A DNA stretch of 64,000 bases from Glycocaulis sp. (lineage in GTDB: Bacteria; Pseudomonadota; Alphaproteobacteria; Caulobacterales; Maricaulaceae): positions 186,001 to 250,000 of the forward strand of contig JAIUMI010000002.1 in assembly GCA_022565665.1 (NCBI GenBank), in the 5' to 3' direction. Made by a program: the position numbers and the translations under genes. The notes beneath the pieces are model-generated. The model made no database searches and was not told the origin of the DNA. It saw only the letters and a program-made list of their open reading frames with translations. Positions 8,000 to 16,576 of the stretch are shown here, one piece after another. Position 1 is the first letter of the stretch. Each line of letters begins with the position of its first letter.

Positions 8000-8155
8000 C
8001 GGCGGGACGGCAAGCCGGACCGTAAGCCGATTGACCCGGCCCTGATCAAGCCGCGTGAACGCAAGGGTGGGAAGCCGGGCGGCTTCAAGCCGAAAGGCGC
8101 AGGCAAACCCTCTGGCGGCAAGTTCAAGCCCAGGGGCAAGCCCCGCCGGGATTAG
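8000..8155 (+). pseudogene. Detached 51-codon C-terminal tail of the DEAD-box helicase
   Basis: In the same frame as the helicase, directly after its TAG, 51 sense codons encode a Lys/Arg/Gly/Pro-rich tail (for example RKGGKPGGFKPKG) and end at TAG 8153-8155. That composition is typical of helicase tails and continues the preceding low-complexity region. The distal TAG overlaps the folP stop as TTAG, the same stop-overlap geometry seen at four other convergent pairs in this window. I infer the gene originally ended at 8155. Confidence 0.7.
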
Positions 8156-8958
8156 CTTTCGCCTTGAATGGCGGCCTCTACGGTCAGCGCCTGCACCGTC
8201 TCGCGCACATCATGGACGCGGATCATGCCGGCCCCTGACCGGGCCGCGTGCAGCGCAGCGGCAATCGAACCGCCAAGGCGTTTGTCTGCGGGCGCATCAG
8301 CGTCCAGAGCGGCGATGAAGCGCTTGCGGGACGCCCCGAACAGGATCGGAAAGCCGTGGCCTGCAAGGCGCGGCAAGGACCGCATCAGCGCGAGGTTATG
8401 GTCAACCGTCTTGCCGAACCCGATGCCGGGGTCAAGCCAGATGCGCTCGCGGGCGATACCGGCGGCCATCGCCGCGTCTGCGCGCTGTAGCAGGAAGGCC
8501 TCCACCTCCCCCACCACATCATCGTAAGCGGGGTTTGCCTGCATGGTCTGCGGCCGCCCTTGCATGTGCATCAGGCACACCCTGCACCCCAGCTCTGCCG
8601 CCGCCGCAAGCGCGCCGTCTGCCCGCAGGGCAAACACATCATTCCAGAGACTCGCGCCCGCCCTCATGGCCGCGCGCGCCACGCCCGGCTTCATCGTGTC
8701 GATGGAGAGGGGGATGCCAGTGTCCGCCAGCCCTTCGATCACCGGGATGACGCGCGCCAGCTCGTCCGCCTCGCTGACCGGTTCGGCGCCGGGGCGGGTG
8801 CTTTCCCCGCCAATATCCAGCCAGTCCGCACCGGCCGCGATCAGGGCATGGCCATGGGCGATGGCGCGGGCGGCATCAAGATGCTCTCCGCCATCGGAAA
8901 AGCTGTCCGGCGTGACATTGACAATGCCCATGACGAGCGGGCGGGCGGGCGGGGTCAT
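8152..8958 (-). CDS. folP: Dihydropteroate synthase
   Basis: A 268-residue TIM-barrel enzyme joining 6-hydroxymethyl-dihydropterin pyrophosphate to p-aminobenzoate in folate synthesis; it is the sulfonamide target. MGIVNVTPDSFSDGG near the N-terminus is the pterin/phosphate loop signature, and DIGGESTRPGAE follows at about 46-57. Later blocks WLDPGIGFGKTVDHN and FGASRKRFI complete the family pattern. Length is normal. It is followed on the same strand, upstream in transcription, by the CpcT-like gene with a 9-bp gap, so the two may be co-transcribed. Confidence 0.96.
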   Translation of the reverse strand: MTPPARPLVMGIVNVTPDSFSDGGEHLDAARAIAHGHALIAAGADWLDIGGESTRPGAEPVSEADELARVIPVIEGLADTGIPLSIDTMKPGVARAAMRAGASLWNDVFALRADGALAAAAELGCRVCLMHMQGRPQTMQANPAYDDVVGEVEAFLLQRADAAMAAGIARERIWLDPGIGFGKTVDHNLALMRSLPRLAGHGFPILFGASRKRFIAALDADAPADKRLGGSIAAALHAARSGAGMIRVHDVRETVQALTVEAAIQGES

Positions 8959-8967
8959 GAGAGGGCG

Positions 8968-9663
8968 TCAGTCCTCGTCCGTCAGGCGGCGGAAGGCATA
9001 AGGCTGCGGCGCGCCGGGCACCTGAAACACCACATCGCCATCCATAGTGGTGCCGGATTCCCGGTAGGTGAAGAAGGTGCGGCTGACGCGCACGCTGGCA
9101 TGAATGCGCATCTCGGTCCCCGACTGGGCGGTGATCACGCAGTCCTGACCGGCCACCGAGAAATGGTACGCCCCTCCCGGAGATTGGTGGGCGCGGACCA
9201 GACAGTCATCCGGGTAGCCGACAATATCCTCTTCGGTCAGCGCGGCGAAGGCGCCTTCTTCCTCTGCCCGGCCTGCAAAGGGCTGCGGATCGCGCAAGGT
9301 GAAGAAGTCAAAGCCGGCCAGCGCCCCCTCCTCATCCTGCCGGAAGACCCATAGCCTCTGGCGGCTGATGGGGCCGTCTTCCGCGCCGGAGCGCCATTCC
9401 AGATAGATCACATGCTCGCCAAGTTCCGGCACCTCCACGCGTGTATGCGTGGCGTATTGCAGGTCCAGCCAGTCATACGGATTGCCAGCCGCCGGTTCGC
9501 GCCGCCAGTCCTCCGGAGCGTTTTCATACTGATCCGCATTTGAAAAGCGGCCCGTCAGCAGGGCAACGGGGTCGTCCGGCACGAACTGCCCCGCTTCAGC
9601 CTCCGGTTCGGAAGCGATATCCGGCTCACCGAGGGCAAGGCCGATGACAAGTAGCGCGATCAT
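8968..9663 (-). CDS. CpcT/CpeT-family exported protein (chromophore-lyase-like)
   Basis: A 231-residue protein with a short hydrophobic leader (MIALLVIGLALG) followed by an acidic linker. The body begins LLTGRFSNADQY, which matches the opening of the CpcT/CpeT domain, and continues with a YLEW...RQRLWVFR strand pair, an acidic loop ending PDDC, and a late FTYRESGTTMDG segment. In cyanobacteria this fold attaches bilins to phycobiliproteins. Heterotrophic proteobacteria also carry members whose function is unknown; there is no phycobiliprotein here. I chose the ATG at 9663 because it gives a signal-like leader. It lies upstream of folP and is divergent from a GntR regulator. Confidence 0.6.
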   Translation of the reverse strand: MIALLVIGLALGEPDIASEPEAEAGQFVPDDPVALLTGRFSNADQYENAPEDWRREPAAGNPYDWLDLQYATHTRVEVPELGEHVIYLEWRSGAEDGPISRQRLWVFRQDEEGALAGFDFFTLRDPQPFAGRAEEEGAFAALTEEDIVGYPDDCLVRAHQSPGGAYHFSVAGQDCVITAQSGTEMRIHASVRVSRTFFTYRESGTTMDGDVVFQVPGAPQPYAFRRLTDED

Positions 9664-9824
9664 GGCAGGTCTCCAGCTTGACCGGGCCATTCCAACCCGC
9701 CCCGGCACCCCTTGCAAGAGCCCGGCATGGCGCGCTCGGCGGATTTGTCCTGACAAATCCTGACGGATTCGCGCAAGGGTGTGCTAAGAGCGGGTAGCAT
9801 TAAAGCGCCTGCAGGAGACACTGT

Positions 9825-10583
9825 TTGACGCATCCAGATCACGAAAAGGGCGAGGACAGCGCCGCGCCGCGCTATATCTGGCTCGCCGAAACGCTGAAAA
9901 AACGCATCGCCGCCAATGATCCGCCTGTTGGTCAGCTTCTGCCGACCGAACATGCGCTGTGCGAGACCTATGATGTCTCCCGGCACACGGTGCGCGAGGC
10001 GCTGCGCCTTCTCGCCGAGGCCGGGCTGATCGTCCGCCGCAGGGGGGCGGGCACGCTCGTCATTTCTACCGAAAGCAAGGCGGCCTTCTCCCAGCGCCTC
10101 GGCAATGTGGATGATCTGATGCAGTACGCGCGCGATGCGCGCCTGACGCCGGAGCGCACCGCCATGGTAGCGCTGGAATCCACCATGGCCCGTTCTCTCG
10201 GCGTGGCGCCGGGCGGGGAATACATGAAGGTATCGGGCGTGCGCGGCGTGCCCGGCCAGCCCCCCATCGCCGTCACCGACATCTATATCCGCGCCGATCT
10301 CGCCCCGCCGGTGGAGAAGATCGTGGAGATGAACGGGCTGATCATTGAATGGATCGCCACCACGCGCGGCATCGCCACCGCAAGGGTGGACCAGTCCATT
10401 CTGGCCGGCGCCATGACTGAACGGGAGGCGGAAGCGCTTGGCTGCGAGCCGGGCGCCTCGGCCCTGCGCACACGCCGGCGCTATTATGATCAGGGCGGGC
10501 GGGTGATCGCACTGTCCGACAGTGTCCATCCCGGTGACCGCTTCGTCTATGAGATGACGCTGCTGCGTGAAGCGGAATTCTAG
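9825..10583 (+). CDS. GntR-family regulator with UTRA effector domain (HutC subfamily)
   Basis: A 252-residue regulator. The N-terminal winged helix runs from about 10 to 78, with LLPTEHALCETYDVSRHTVREALRLL as the DNA-binding core. A UTRA domain of the chorismate-lyase fold follows from about 95 to 240, ending RRYYDQGGRVIALSDSVHPGDRF. The start is a TTG at 9825 with a GGAG ribosome-binding site 8 nt upstream. UTRA domains bind small sugars, amino acids or phosphonates; the ligand cannot be told. It faces the CpcT/folP pair divergently and its stop overlaps the dapF stop (CTAG). No obvious catabolic target adjoins it. Confidence 0.88.
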   Translation: MTHPDHEKGEDSAAPRYIWLAETLKKRIAANDPPVGQLLPTEHALCETYDVSRHTVREALRLLAEAGLIVRRRGAGTLVISTESKAAFSQRLGNVDDLMQYARDARLTPERTAMVALESTMARSLGVAPGGEYMKVSGVRGVPGQPPIAVTDIYIRADLAPPVEKIVEMNGLIIEWIATTRGIATARVDQSILAGAMTEREAEALGCEPGASALRTRRRYYDQGGRVIALSDSVHPGDRFVYEMTLLREAEF

Positions 10584-11404
10584 AGGAATGTCTCAAGGCT
10601 GATCGCGCCTTCGTTTTCCACCGGGCCGCTCAAGTGAACGTGACCGTCCGCGTCCCAGCGCACCGGCAGATGCCCGCCATCGGCGATGATGGTGGCCGCG
10701 CGCCCTGTCAGAGCACGCCGTGATGCGGCGACCAGCGCGGCACACGCCCCCGTCCCGCAGGCGAGCGTCAGCCCCGCCCCGCGCTCCCATACCTTGAGAC
10801 GGATCGTCTCCCGGTCAAGCACTTGCGCGAACCCGGCATTCACCCGTTCGGGGAAGAGCGGGTCGTGCTCGATTCTTGGCCCGATCTCGCGGATCGGCAG
10901 AGCCTCCACATCGTCCACGAAGAAGACCGCATGGGGATTGCCCATGGAGACCGCGCCCGGCCCGTCCAGCCGGCCACCGCCGGGCAGGTCGATACCGAAA
11001 TCCAGCCGCACCGTATCCATGGCGCGCGCCAGCGGTATCTGGTGCCATTCCAGCCGGGCAGGCCCCAGATCCACCTCCGCAGAACCATCGGCCAGCGTGC
11101 GCGCGGCCAGCATCCCGCCTGCAGAGGCGAAGGTCAGGCCCGACCCGCCTTCCGCCTCGAACAGCAGGGCCGCGGCCGCGCGCGTGCCATTGCCGCACGC
11201 GCCGACCTCGCCGCCATCGGCATTCCACACCCGCAACAGCGCATCCGCCGCATCATGGCGCTCAAGCCCGATCAGCTGATCGAAGGGGTGCGCGGCATGC
11301 AGGCCCTTCAGCGCCGCTTCTGACAGGCGCAAGGGTGTGTCCGCATCGCGGGCATCAATGACGATAAAGGCGTTTCCCGCCCCGTTCATTCGCCAGGCTT
11401 TCAT
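10580..11404 (-). CDS. dapF: Diaminopimelate epimerase
   Basis: A 274-residue PLP-independent racemase that converts LL- to meso-diaminopimelate for lysine and peptidoglycan. The two catalytic cysteines lie in ACGNGTRAAAALL and ACGTGACAAL, in the two pseudo-symmetric domains. MKAWRMNGAGNAFIVID is the family N-terminus, fixing the start at 11404. Length is normal. It stands alone on the minus strand and converges with the GntR gene, sharing a CTAG. Confidence 0.96.
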   Translation of the reverse strand: MKAWRMNGAGNAFIVIDARDADTPLRLSEAALKGLHAAHPFDQLIGLERHDAADALLRVWNADGGEVGACGNGTRAAAALLFEAEGGSGLTFASAGGMLAARTLADGSAEVDLGPARLEWHQIPLARAMDTVRLDFGIDLPGGGRLDGPGAVSMGNPHAVFFVDDVEALPIREIGPRIEHDPLFPERVNAGFAQVLDRETIRLKVWERGAGLTLACGTGACAALVAASRRALTGRAATIIADGGHLPVRWDADGHVHLSGPVENEGAISLETFL

Positions 11405-11538
11405 ACGCTTTGCGATAGACCGGCGTGGGCCGGGCGGCAAGGGGATCAACCTTTCCGCTTTGTAATGTCGGGCGCTTTGACGATATCTGCATTGCCGGGT
11501 TGAATGCCGCCCCATATTTCGCTGAGGGGACAATTTCC

Positions 11539-13758
11539 TTGGGTCATTCCCGACTGACCATTTCCTGCGCCATCGCAGCCGTTAGCCTAGCTGCGTGTGA
11601 TGGCGCGCCTGCCGGAGAGGCTGATATCATGCTGACTGCCGCCCATGCGGGCGAACCACGCGCGGTAAGTGACGAGGCGCGCGCCCTCAATGCCGCGATC
11701 CAGGCCGAAGAAGAGCGTCTTCTGTGGACCGAAGAGGTGGAAGGCGACGAAGCGCTGGCTTTCGCCACGGCGCAGAATGAGCGTTCACTGGCGCGCCTGC
11801 AGGCCGATCCGCGCTATCAGCAACTTTTCGACAGCGCGCTTGAGATCCTCGAGAGCGATGCCCGCATCCCCTATGTCGGCGTGCGCGGCGGCGAGCTGTG
11901 GAATTTCTGGCGTGACGCCAATAACAGGCACGGTCTTTGGCGCCGCACGACGCTGGACAGCTATATGAGCGATGCCACCGAGTGGGACATTGTTCTGGAC
12001 GTTGACGCGCTTGCCGCGGCCGAAGGCAAGAACTGGGTCTGGCAGGGCTCCAACTGCCTTTCGCCGGAATACCGGCATTGCATGATCACTCTGTCTGATG
12101 GCGGCTCGGATGCCGCCCATATCCGTGAATGGGACATGCAAACCCGTTCCTTCGTGGAAGACGGGTTCGTGATCCCCGAGACCAAGGGCACGGCGAGCTG
12201 GATCGACGAGAACACGCTGCTCATCGCCACCGCGCTCGACCCCGAAGAGGTGACGACCTCGGGCTATCCTTTCGTGGTGAAGCGCTGGACGCGCGGCACA
12301 CCGATCGAGACGGCTGAGACCGTGTTCTCCGGCGCGGCGGGCGATGTGGGCGTATGGCCCTCGCGCTTCCAGCAGGCCGACGGCACATTCTACCTTCTCG
12401 CCACACAGGCCGAGACCTTCTTTGAGAGCGTGTACTGGCTGCTGCCGGACAATGCGCAGGGCGAACCCATCGCCCTGCCTTTGCCGCGCAAGGTGAGCCC
12501 GCGGGCGCTCTTTGGCGACCAGCTAGTCTTCTCCATCGAGGAAGACTGGACGCCAGAAGGCAGCGCCACGACCTATCCCCAGGGCGCAGTGCTGTCGCTC
12601 TCCATGTCGGAGCTTGCGGCGACCGGTGAGCTGCCCGCGATCGAGACAGTGTTCGTGCCAAACGAGCGCCAGTCGGTCGGCGGCACGGGCGCGACGGCCA
12701 ATCACCTCTTCATGGTGATCAATGACAACGTGGTCGGCAGCCTCTGGGCCTTCACCCGCGAAGGGGGCAGCTGGCAGCGCCGCCAGATCGAGACTCCGGT
12801 CAACACCTCGATCTCGATCGTCACCGCCGATGACCAGTCCGACCTCGCTTTTGTCACCGCGCAGGGCTATCTGACGCCCGATACGCTCTATGCGGTCAGC
12901 GAGGATGCCACGGAGCTGACGCCTGCGCGCAGCCTGCCGGACTGGTTTGATACCACGGGCCTTGCCGTTGAGCAGCGCGAGGCGGTGAGCCGCGACGGCA
13001 CGCGCGTGCCCTATTTCGTGGTGCATAACCCGTCTGCCACCATCTCCGGCCCGCAGCCCACCCTGCTCTATGCCTATGGCGGTTTCCAGGTAAGCCTGAA
13101 CCCGTCCTATTCAGGCACGATGGGCCGGCTCTGGCTGGAAAATGGCGGGGTGTATGTGCTCGCCAATATCCGCGGCGGCGGCGAGTTCGGCCCGGCCTGG
13201 CACCAGGCAGGTCTCACCGTGAACCGCCAGCGCATCTTTGATGATCTGATCGCGGTTTCCGAGGCGCTGGTGGAGGACGGCATCACCACTCCGGCCCAGC
13301 TGGGCGTGATGGGCGGGTCCAATGGCGGTCTTCTGACCGGTGTCATGTACACCCAGCGGCCGGACCTCTTCGGCGCGGTGATCAGCCAAGTGCCGCTGCT
13401 GGACATGATGCGCTTCCACACCATGCTGGCAGGCGCCAGCTGGCAGGCCGAATACGGGTTCCCGGACGAAAATCCGGAGGAGCGGGCCTTCCTGCGCTCC
13501 ATCTCCCCGCTGCATAATGTGGACGCGGATACGCACTATCCCCCGCTCTTCCTTCTGACCTCGACGAAGGACGACCGGGTGCATCCCGCCCATGCCCGCA
13601 AGATGGCCTATCTGACCGATCAGCTCGGGCTCGACATGCTCTATTACGAGAACATGGCCGGCGGTCACTCGGCGGCAGCGAACCTGCGCGAGACCGCCAA
13701 CCGCCTCGCGCTGGAATATACCTTCCTGATGCAGACGCTGATGGATGGGAACGAGTAG
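11539..13758 (+). CDS. Prolyl oligopeptidase-family (S9A) serine peptidase lipoprotein
   Basis: A 739-residue enzyme with a seven-bladed propeller (about 100-450) and a C-terminal alpha/beta hydrolase domain. The catalytic Ser lies in GGSNGG, the Asp in STKDDRVHP and the His in MAGGHSAAAN. The sequence resembles exported S9A peptidases of marine proteobacteria. I propose the TTG at 11539 as start: GAGGGGA precedes it by 8 nt and the resulting leader ends SLAAC, a lipobox with Cys20. A longer GTG/ATG reading upstream would bury that leader. It probably degrades proline-containing peptides in the periplasm. A strong terminator follows. Confidence 0.92.
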   Translation: MGHSRLTISCAIAAVSLAACDGAPAGEADIMLTAAHAGEPRAVSDEARALNAAIQAEEERLLWTEEVEGDEALAFATAQNERSLARLQADPRYQQLFDSALEILESDARIPYVGVRGGELWNFWRDANNRHGLWRRTTLDSYMSDATEWDIVLDVDALAAAEGKNWVWQGSNCLSPEYRHCMITLSDGGSDAAHIREWDMQTRSFVEDGFVIPETKGTASWIDENTLLIATALDPEEVTTSGYPFVVKRWTRGTPIETAETVFSGAAGDVGVWPSRFQQADGTFYLLATQAETFFESVYWLLPDNAQGEPIALPLPRKVSPRALFGDQLVFSIEEDWTPEGSATTYPQGAVLSLSMSELAATGELPAIETVFVPNERQSVGGTGATANHLFMVINDNVVGSLWAFTREGGSWQRRQIETPVNTSISIVTADDQSDLAFVTAQGYLTPDTLYAVSEDATELTPARSLPDWFDTTGLAVEQREAVSRDGTRVPYFVVHNPSATISGPQPTLLYAYGGFQVSLNPSYSGTMGRLWLENGGVYVLANIRGGGEFGPAWHQAGLTVNRQRIFDDLIAVSEALVEDGITTPAQLGVMGGSNGGLLTGVMYTQRPDLFGAVISQVPLLDMMRFHTMLAGASWQAEYGFPDENPEERAFLRSISPLHNVDADTHYPPLFLLTSTKDDRVHPAHARKMAYLTDQLGLDMLYYENMAGGHSAAANLRETANRLALEYTFLMQTLMDGNE

Positions 13759-13789
13759 GCCGACTAAAGCCTGACACCTGAAATGAAAG

Positions 13790-13820
13790 GCCCCGCCGGA
13801 GCGATCCGGCGGGGCTTTTT
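13790..13820 (+). terminator. Rho-independent terminator after the S9 peptidase
   Basis: GCCCCGCCGGA (13790-13800), a GCGA loop, and TCCGGCGGGGC (13805-13815) form an 11-bp stem followed by TTTTT. Confidence 0.92.
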
Positions 13821-13844
13821 GCTGGCCTGGCAACAGGTCAGGGA

Positions 13845-14186
13845 TTATCCCAACGCCTTTTCCAGTTTCGCGATCAGGTCAGGGAACGCGTTTCTGGCGG
13901 CATCGGTGAGGAAGGCGATATCAACCCTGTCATAGGCATGGGCAAGACGGGTGCGCAGGCCTATGGCCTTCTTCCACGGGATGTCAGGATAGTCCGCCAC
14001 TATACCCGGCTCGCTCTCGATAGCCGCCCGAAGGGCTTCGCCGACAATCTCGCAGGCGCGTTCAAGGGCTCGACGGGCGACAGGGTCGCTCTCAATCGCA
14101 TCAGCGCCCCGCCCGGTGACGAGTTCGTGCGCAAACCGGGCTTCTGCCAACGCATCTGACAGACGCTTGCGAATCTGCACCCTCAC
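13845..14186 (-). CDS. hepT: HepT-like HEPN RNase toxin
   Basis: A 113-residue HEPN-domain protein of the HepT (DUF86) family. ERACEIVGEAL and PDIPWKKAIGLRTRLAHAYD are the characteristic helices. The RNase motif R-x4-H-x-Y is Arg78, His83, Tyr85. In characterised HepT, the Tyr of this motif is AMPylated by MntA, which silences the RNase. The gene starts with ATG overlapping the mntA stop (ATGA), so antitoxin is translated first. The toxin would act on cellular RNA, tRNA in the studied case. The motif is complete, so I expect a functional toxin. Confidence 0.85.
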   Translation of the reverse strand: MRVQIRKRLSDALAEARFAHELVTGRGADAIESDPVARRALERACEIVGEALRAAIESEPGIVADYPDIPWKKAIGLRTRLAHAYDRVDIAFLTDAARNAFPDLIAKLEKALG

Positions 14187-14500
14187 AACACGATCCTCAC
14201 GCCTGTTGCCCTCACCTCGCTGGCAAGCTCCGGCGAGAGGGAGCGGGCGTGGATCACGTCCACATCGCGCAGGAAGATGTCCTCCAGACGCTCGGCGACC
14301 GCTATCAGGGCATCATAGCCAAAGCTGTCTCCTGCCGTCTCGATGACCACGTCCACATCGCTCGCTTGGTGTGCCTTGCCGCTGGCTATCGAGCCGAAGA
14401 GGGTGATCGCCGTTACGCCAAGCGCGCGAAAACCGTCCCGCTCCGCGATGAGGCGGGCGCGGGCGTCGTCCAGCGTGGGTATGGCGAGTGCCGTATCCAT
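14183..14500 (-). CDS. mntA: MntA-like minimal nucleotidyltransferase antitoxin
   Basis: A 105-residue nucleotidyltransferase of the minimal NTase family. ITLFGSIASGKAHQASDVDVVIE carries the GS motif (residues 36-37) and the DVD metal-binding pair (48-50); Asp81 in RDVDVIH is a likely third acidic residue. By analogy with the studied MntA-HepT pair it AMPylates HepT. The ATG at 14500 gives a normal family length; longer readings have no similarity. The pair sits between the S9 gene and mmsA with no mobile element in sight. Confidence 0.85.
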   Translation of the reverse strand: MDTALAIPTLDDARARLIAERDGFRALGVTAITLFGSIASGKAHQASDVDVVIETAGDSFGYDALIAVAERLEDIFLRDVDVIHARSLSPELASEVRATGVRIVL

Positions 14501-14534
14501 GCATAAACAATAGCACGGTTCTGCCGCCGTCACC

Positions 14535-16043
14535 CTACCCCATGGTGGGGATGATGAAGGACTGGTCGGAGATTTCGCCGGACGGCCAGCGCTGGGTGAC
14601 CGTCTTGATCTTGGTGAAGAAGCGCACCCCTTCCATGCCGTGCTGGTTGGAATCGCCAAACGCCGAGCGCTTCCAGCCACCAAAGGTGTGGTAGGCGACC
14701 GGCACGGGGATCGGCACATTGATACCAACCATGCCGACATTCACCTTCGCGGCGAACTCGCGCGCGGCGAGGCCATTGCGGGTGAAGATGGCAACGCCAT
14801 TGCCATACTGGTGGGCGCTGGGCAGGCGGGCGGCCTCTTCGAGGTCCTTTGCCCGCACGATCTGCAGGACCGGGCCGAAGATCTCTTCCTGGTAGGAGCG
14901 CATGTCCGCGCGTACCCGGTCAAAGAGCGAGGGGCCGACAAAGAAGCCCTTCTCATGGCCCTGCAGCTCGAAGCCGCGTCCGTCGATGAGAAGCTCTGCG
15001 CCCTCTTTCACGCCCATCTCGATATAGCTCTCGATGCGCGCCTTGTGGGCGGCGGTGACTACGGGGCCATAAATAGCATCCGGGTCCAGGGAATGACCGG
15101 GTTTGAGCTTTTCAATCTCGGGGATCAGCGCCTCGATCAGCTTGTTGGCGGTGTCCTCTCCTACGGGGACAGCCACAGGCAGCGCCATGCAGCGCTCGCC
15201 CGCAGACCCGAAGGCGGAACCGACCAGATCCTTCACTACCTGATCCATGTCGGCATCGGGCATTACAATGCCGTGGTTCTTCGCGCCGCCCATGGCCTGT
15301 ACGCGCTTGCCGTTCTCCGCACCCTTCACATAAACGTACTGGGCGATGTCGGAGGAACCGACAAAGCTGACGGCCTTGACGTCCGGGTGTTCCAGAATCG
15401 CGTCCACGACCTCCTTGTCGCCATGGACGACGTTCAGCACGCCATCGGGCAAGCCCGCCTCACGCATCAGCTCGGCAAGGCGCACCGGCACGGACGGATC
15501 GCGCTCTGAAGGCTTCAGAATGAAGGCATTGCCGCAGGCAATGGCCACGCCGAACATCCACATCGGGATCATGGCCGGGAAATTGAACGGTGTAATGCCC
15601 GCCACCACACCCAGCGGCTGGCGCATGGAATAGACATCGATGCCGGGGCCAGCCCCTTCGGTGTATTCGCCCTTCATCAGGTGGGGCACACCGCAAGCAA
15701 ACTCGACCACTTCCAGCCCGCGCTGGATATCGCCCTTGGCGTCGGCAACCACCTTGCCGTGCTCGGAGGCCAGCATGCGGGCGAGCTCCTCCATATTCTC
15801 TTCGACCAGCGCCTTGAAGCGGAACATGACCCGGGCGCGGCGCTGCGGATTGGTCGCGGCCCAGTCGATCTGTGCGTCCCGTGCGATCTCGACGGCGGCG
15901 GCCAGCTCGGCCTTGGTGGCCAGCGGCACGCGCGCCTGCACCTCGCCGGCGCTTGGATCAAACACATCGCCAAAGCGGTCAGAGGCGCCCGCTTCGTGCT
16001 TGCCCTTGATGAAGTGCGGGATGGTGCGGATATCGGCGCTCAT
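14535..16043 (-). CDS. mmsA: Methylmalonate-semialdehyde dehydrogenase (CoA-acylating)
   Basis: A 502-residue aldehyde dehydrogenase of the MmsA type, converting methylmalonate semialdehyde (valine and thymine catabolism) or malonate semialdehyde to propionyl- or acetyl-CoA. ITPFNFPAMIPMWMF, ILKPSERDPSVPVRL and the catalytic segment GSAGERCMALPV are diagnostic for this CoA-dependent subgroup. No Glu general base is expected at the classical ALDH position. Length is normal. It stands alone here; other valine-degradation genes are not in the window. Confidence 0.95.
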   Translation of the reverse strand: MSADIRTIPHFIKGKHEAGASDRFGDVFDPSAGEVQARVPLATKAELAAAVEIARDAQIDWAATNPQRRARVMFRFKALVEENMEELARMLASEHGKVVADAKGDIQRGLEVVEFACGVPHLMKGEYTEGAGPGIDVYSMRQPLGVVAGITPFNFPAMIPMWMFGVAIACGNAFILKPSERDPSVPVRLAELMREAGLPDGVLNVVHGDKEVVDAILEHPDVKAVSFVGSSDIAQYVYVKGAENGKRVQAMGGAKNHGIVMPDADMDQVVKDLVGSAFGSAGERCMALPVAVPVGEDTANKLIEALIPEIEKLKPGHSLDPDAIYGPVVTAAHKARIESYIEMGVKEGAELLIDGRGFELQGHEKGFFVGPSLFDRVRADMRSYQEEIFGPVLQIVRAKDLEEAARLPSAHQYGNGVAIFTRNGLAAREFAAKVNVGMVGINVPIPVPVAYHTFGGWKRSAFGDSNQHGMEGVRFFTKIKTVTQRWPSGEISDQSFIIPTMG

Positions 16044-16135
16044 CGAACTGTCCTCCTATCGGCAGGCATGGAATTGCCCGTCCGTTTCTCGTTGCGATGC
16101 GGATTAGCCGCTGACGGGCGACTTGTCGATACAGC

Positions 16136-16501
16136 CTAGCGCGTGCGGCGCAGGCGGATGGGTGTGCCGGAGGCGTCCCGCCCGGTCCATTCGCCGTGCG
16201 GGTTCTGGCGCGCGGCCAGCACCGGTTCGCCAGCGGAATCCACGAGGATGAGACGCGGCTCCTCCTCTTCCTCGAACTGCCAGAACATGGCGTCGGCAAA
16301 GGCCTGCTCGCAGCCCGGTGACACGGCAGCGAGCCCCGCCGCGCCCGCCAGCGACATCATCGCGCCCTGCGGCCTGCGGGCAGGCTCCATCAGCATGACG
16401 ACGCACATCTCGCCGGTTTCGGTCTCTGCGGTGTAATTGCCCGCAATGGCCGCGCCGGACGGAGTCTGGGCGGCAATCAGAAGGGCAGCAAGAAGCGTCA
16501 T
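16136..16501 (-). CDS. Small exported protein, probable AprI/Inh-type protease inhibitor
   Basis: A 121-residue protein with a short signal peptide (MTLLAALLIAAQTPSGA). The mature part has two Cys (EMCVVML and SPGCEQAF) spaced as in the disulfide of the Inh family, a single-Trp strand AMFWQF, then LILVDSAGEPVLAARQ, as in the small beta-barrel metalloprotease inhibitors of the AprI/Inh and Omp19 type. Similarity is partial, so it might be only a fold relative. The predicted location is periplasmic. It lies between mmsA and arsH as a single gene. Confidence 0.55.
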   Translation of the reverse strand: MTLLAALLIAAQTPSGAAIAGNYTAETETGEMCVVMLMEPARRPQGAMMSLAGAAGLAAVSPGCEQAFADAMFWQFEEEEEPRLILVDSAGEPVLAARQNPHGEWTGRDASGTPIRLRRTR

Positions 16502-16576
16502 GGTGTCGGTTCCGGTCGCGGCTCAGGGCTGAGCCTAGCCGATCAGGCAAGCCACGTCGCCCGTCCCCCGCATGAT

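Noticed and set aside
8000-8155. Helicase tail as a separate small gene
   Set aside because: No start codon or ribosome-binding site; composition continues the helicase tail in the same frame.
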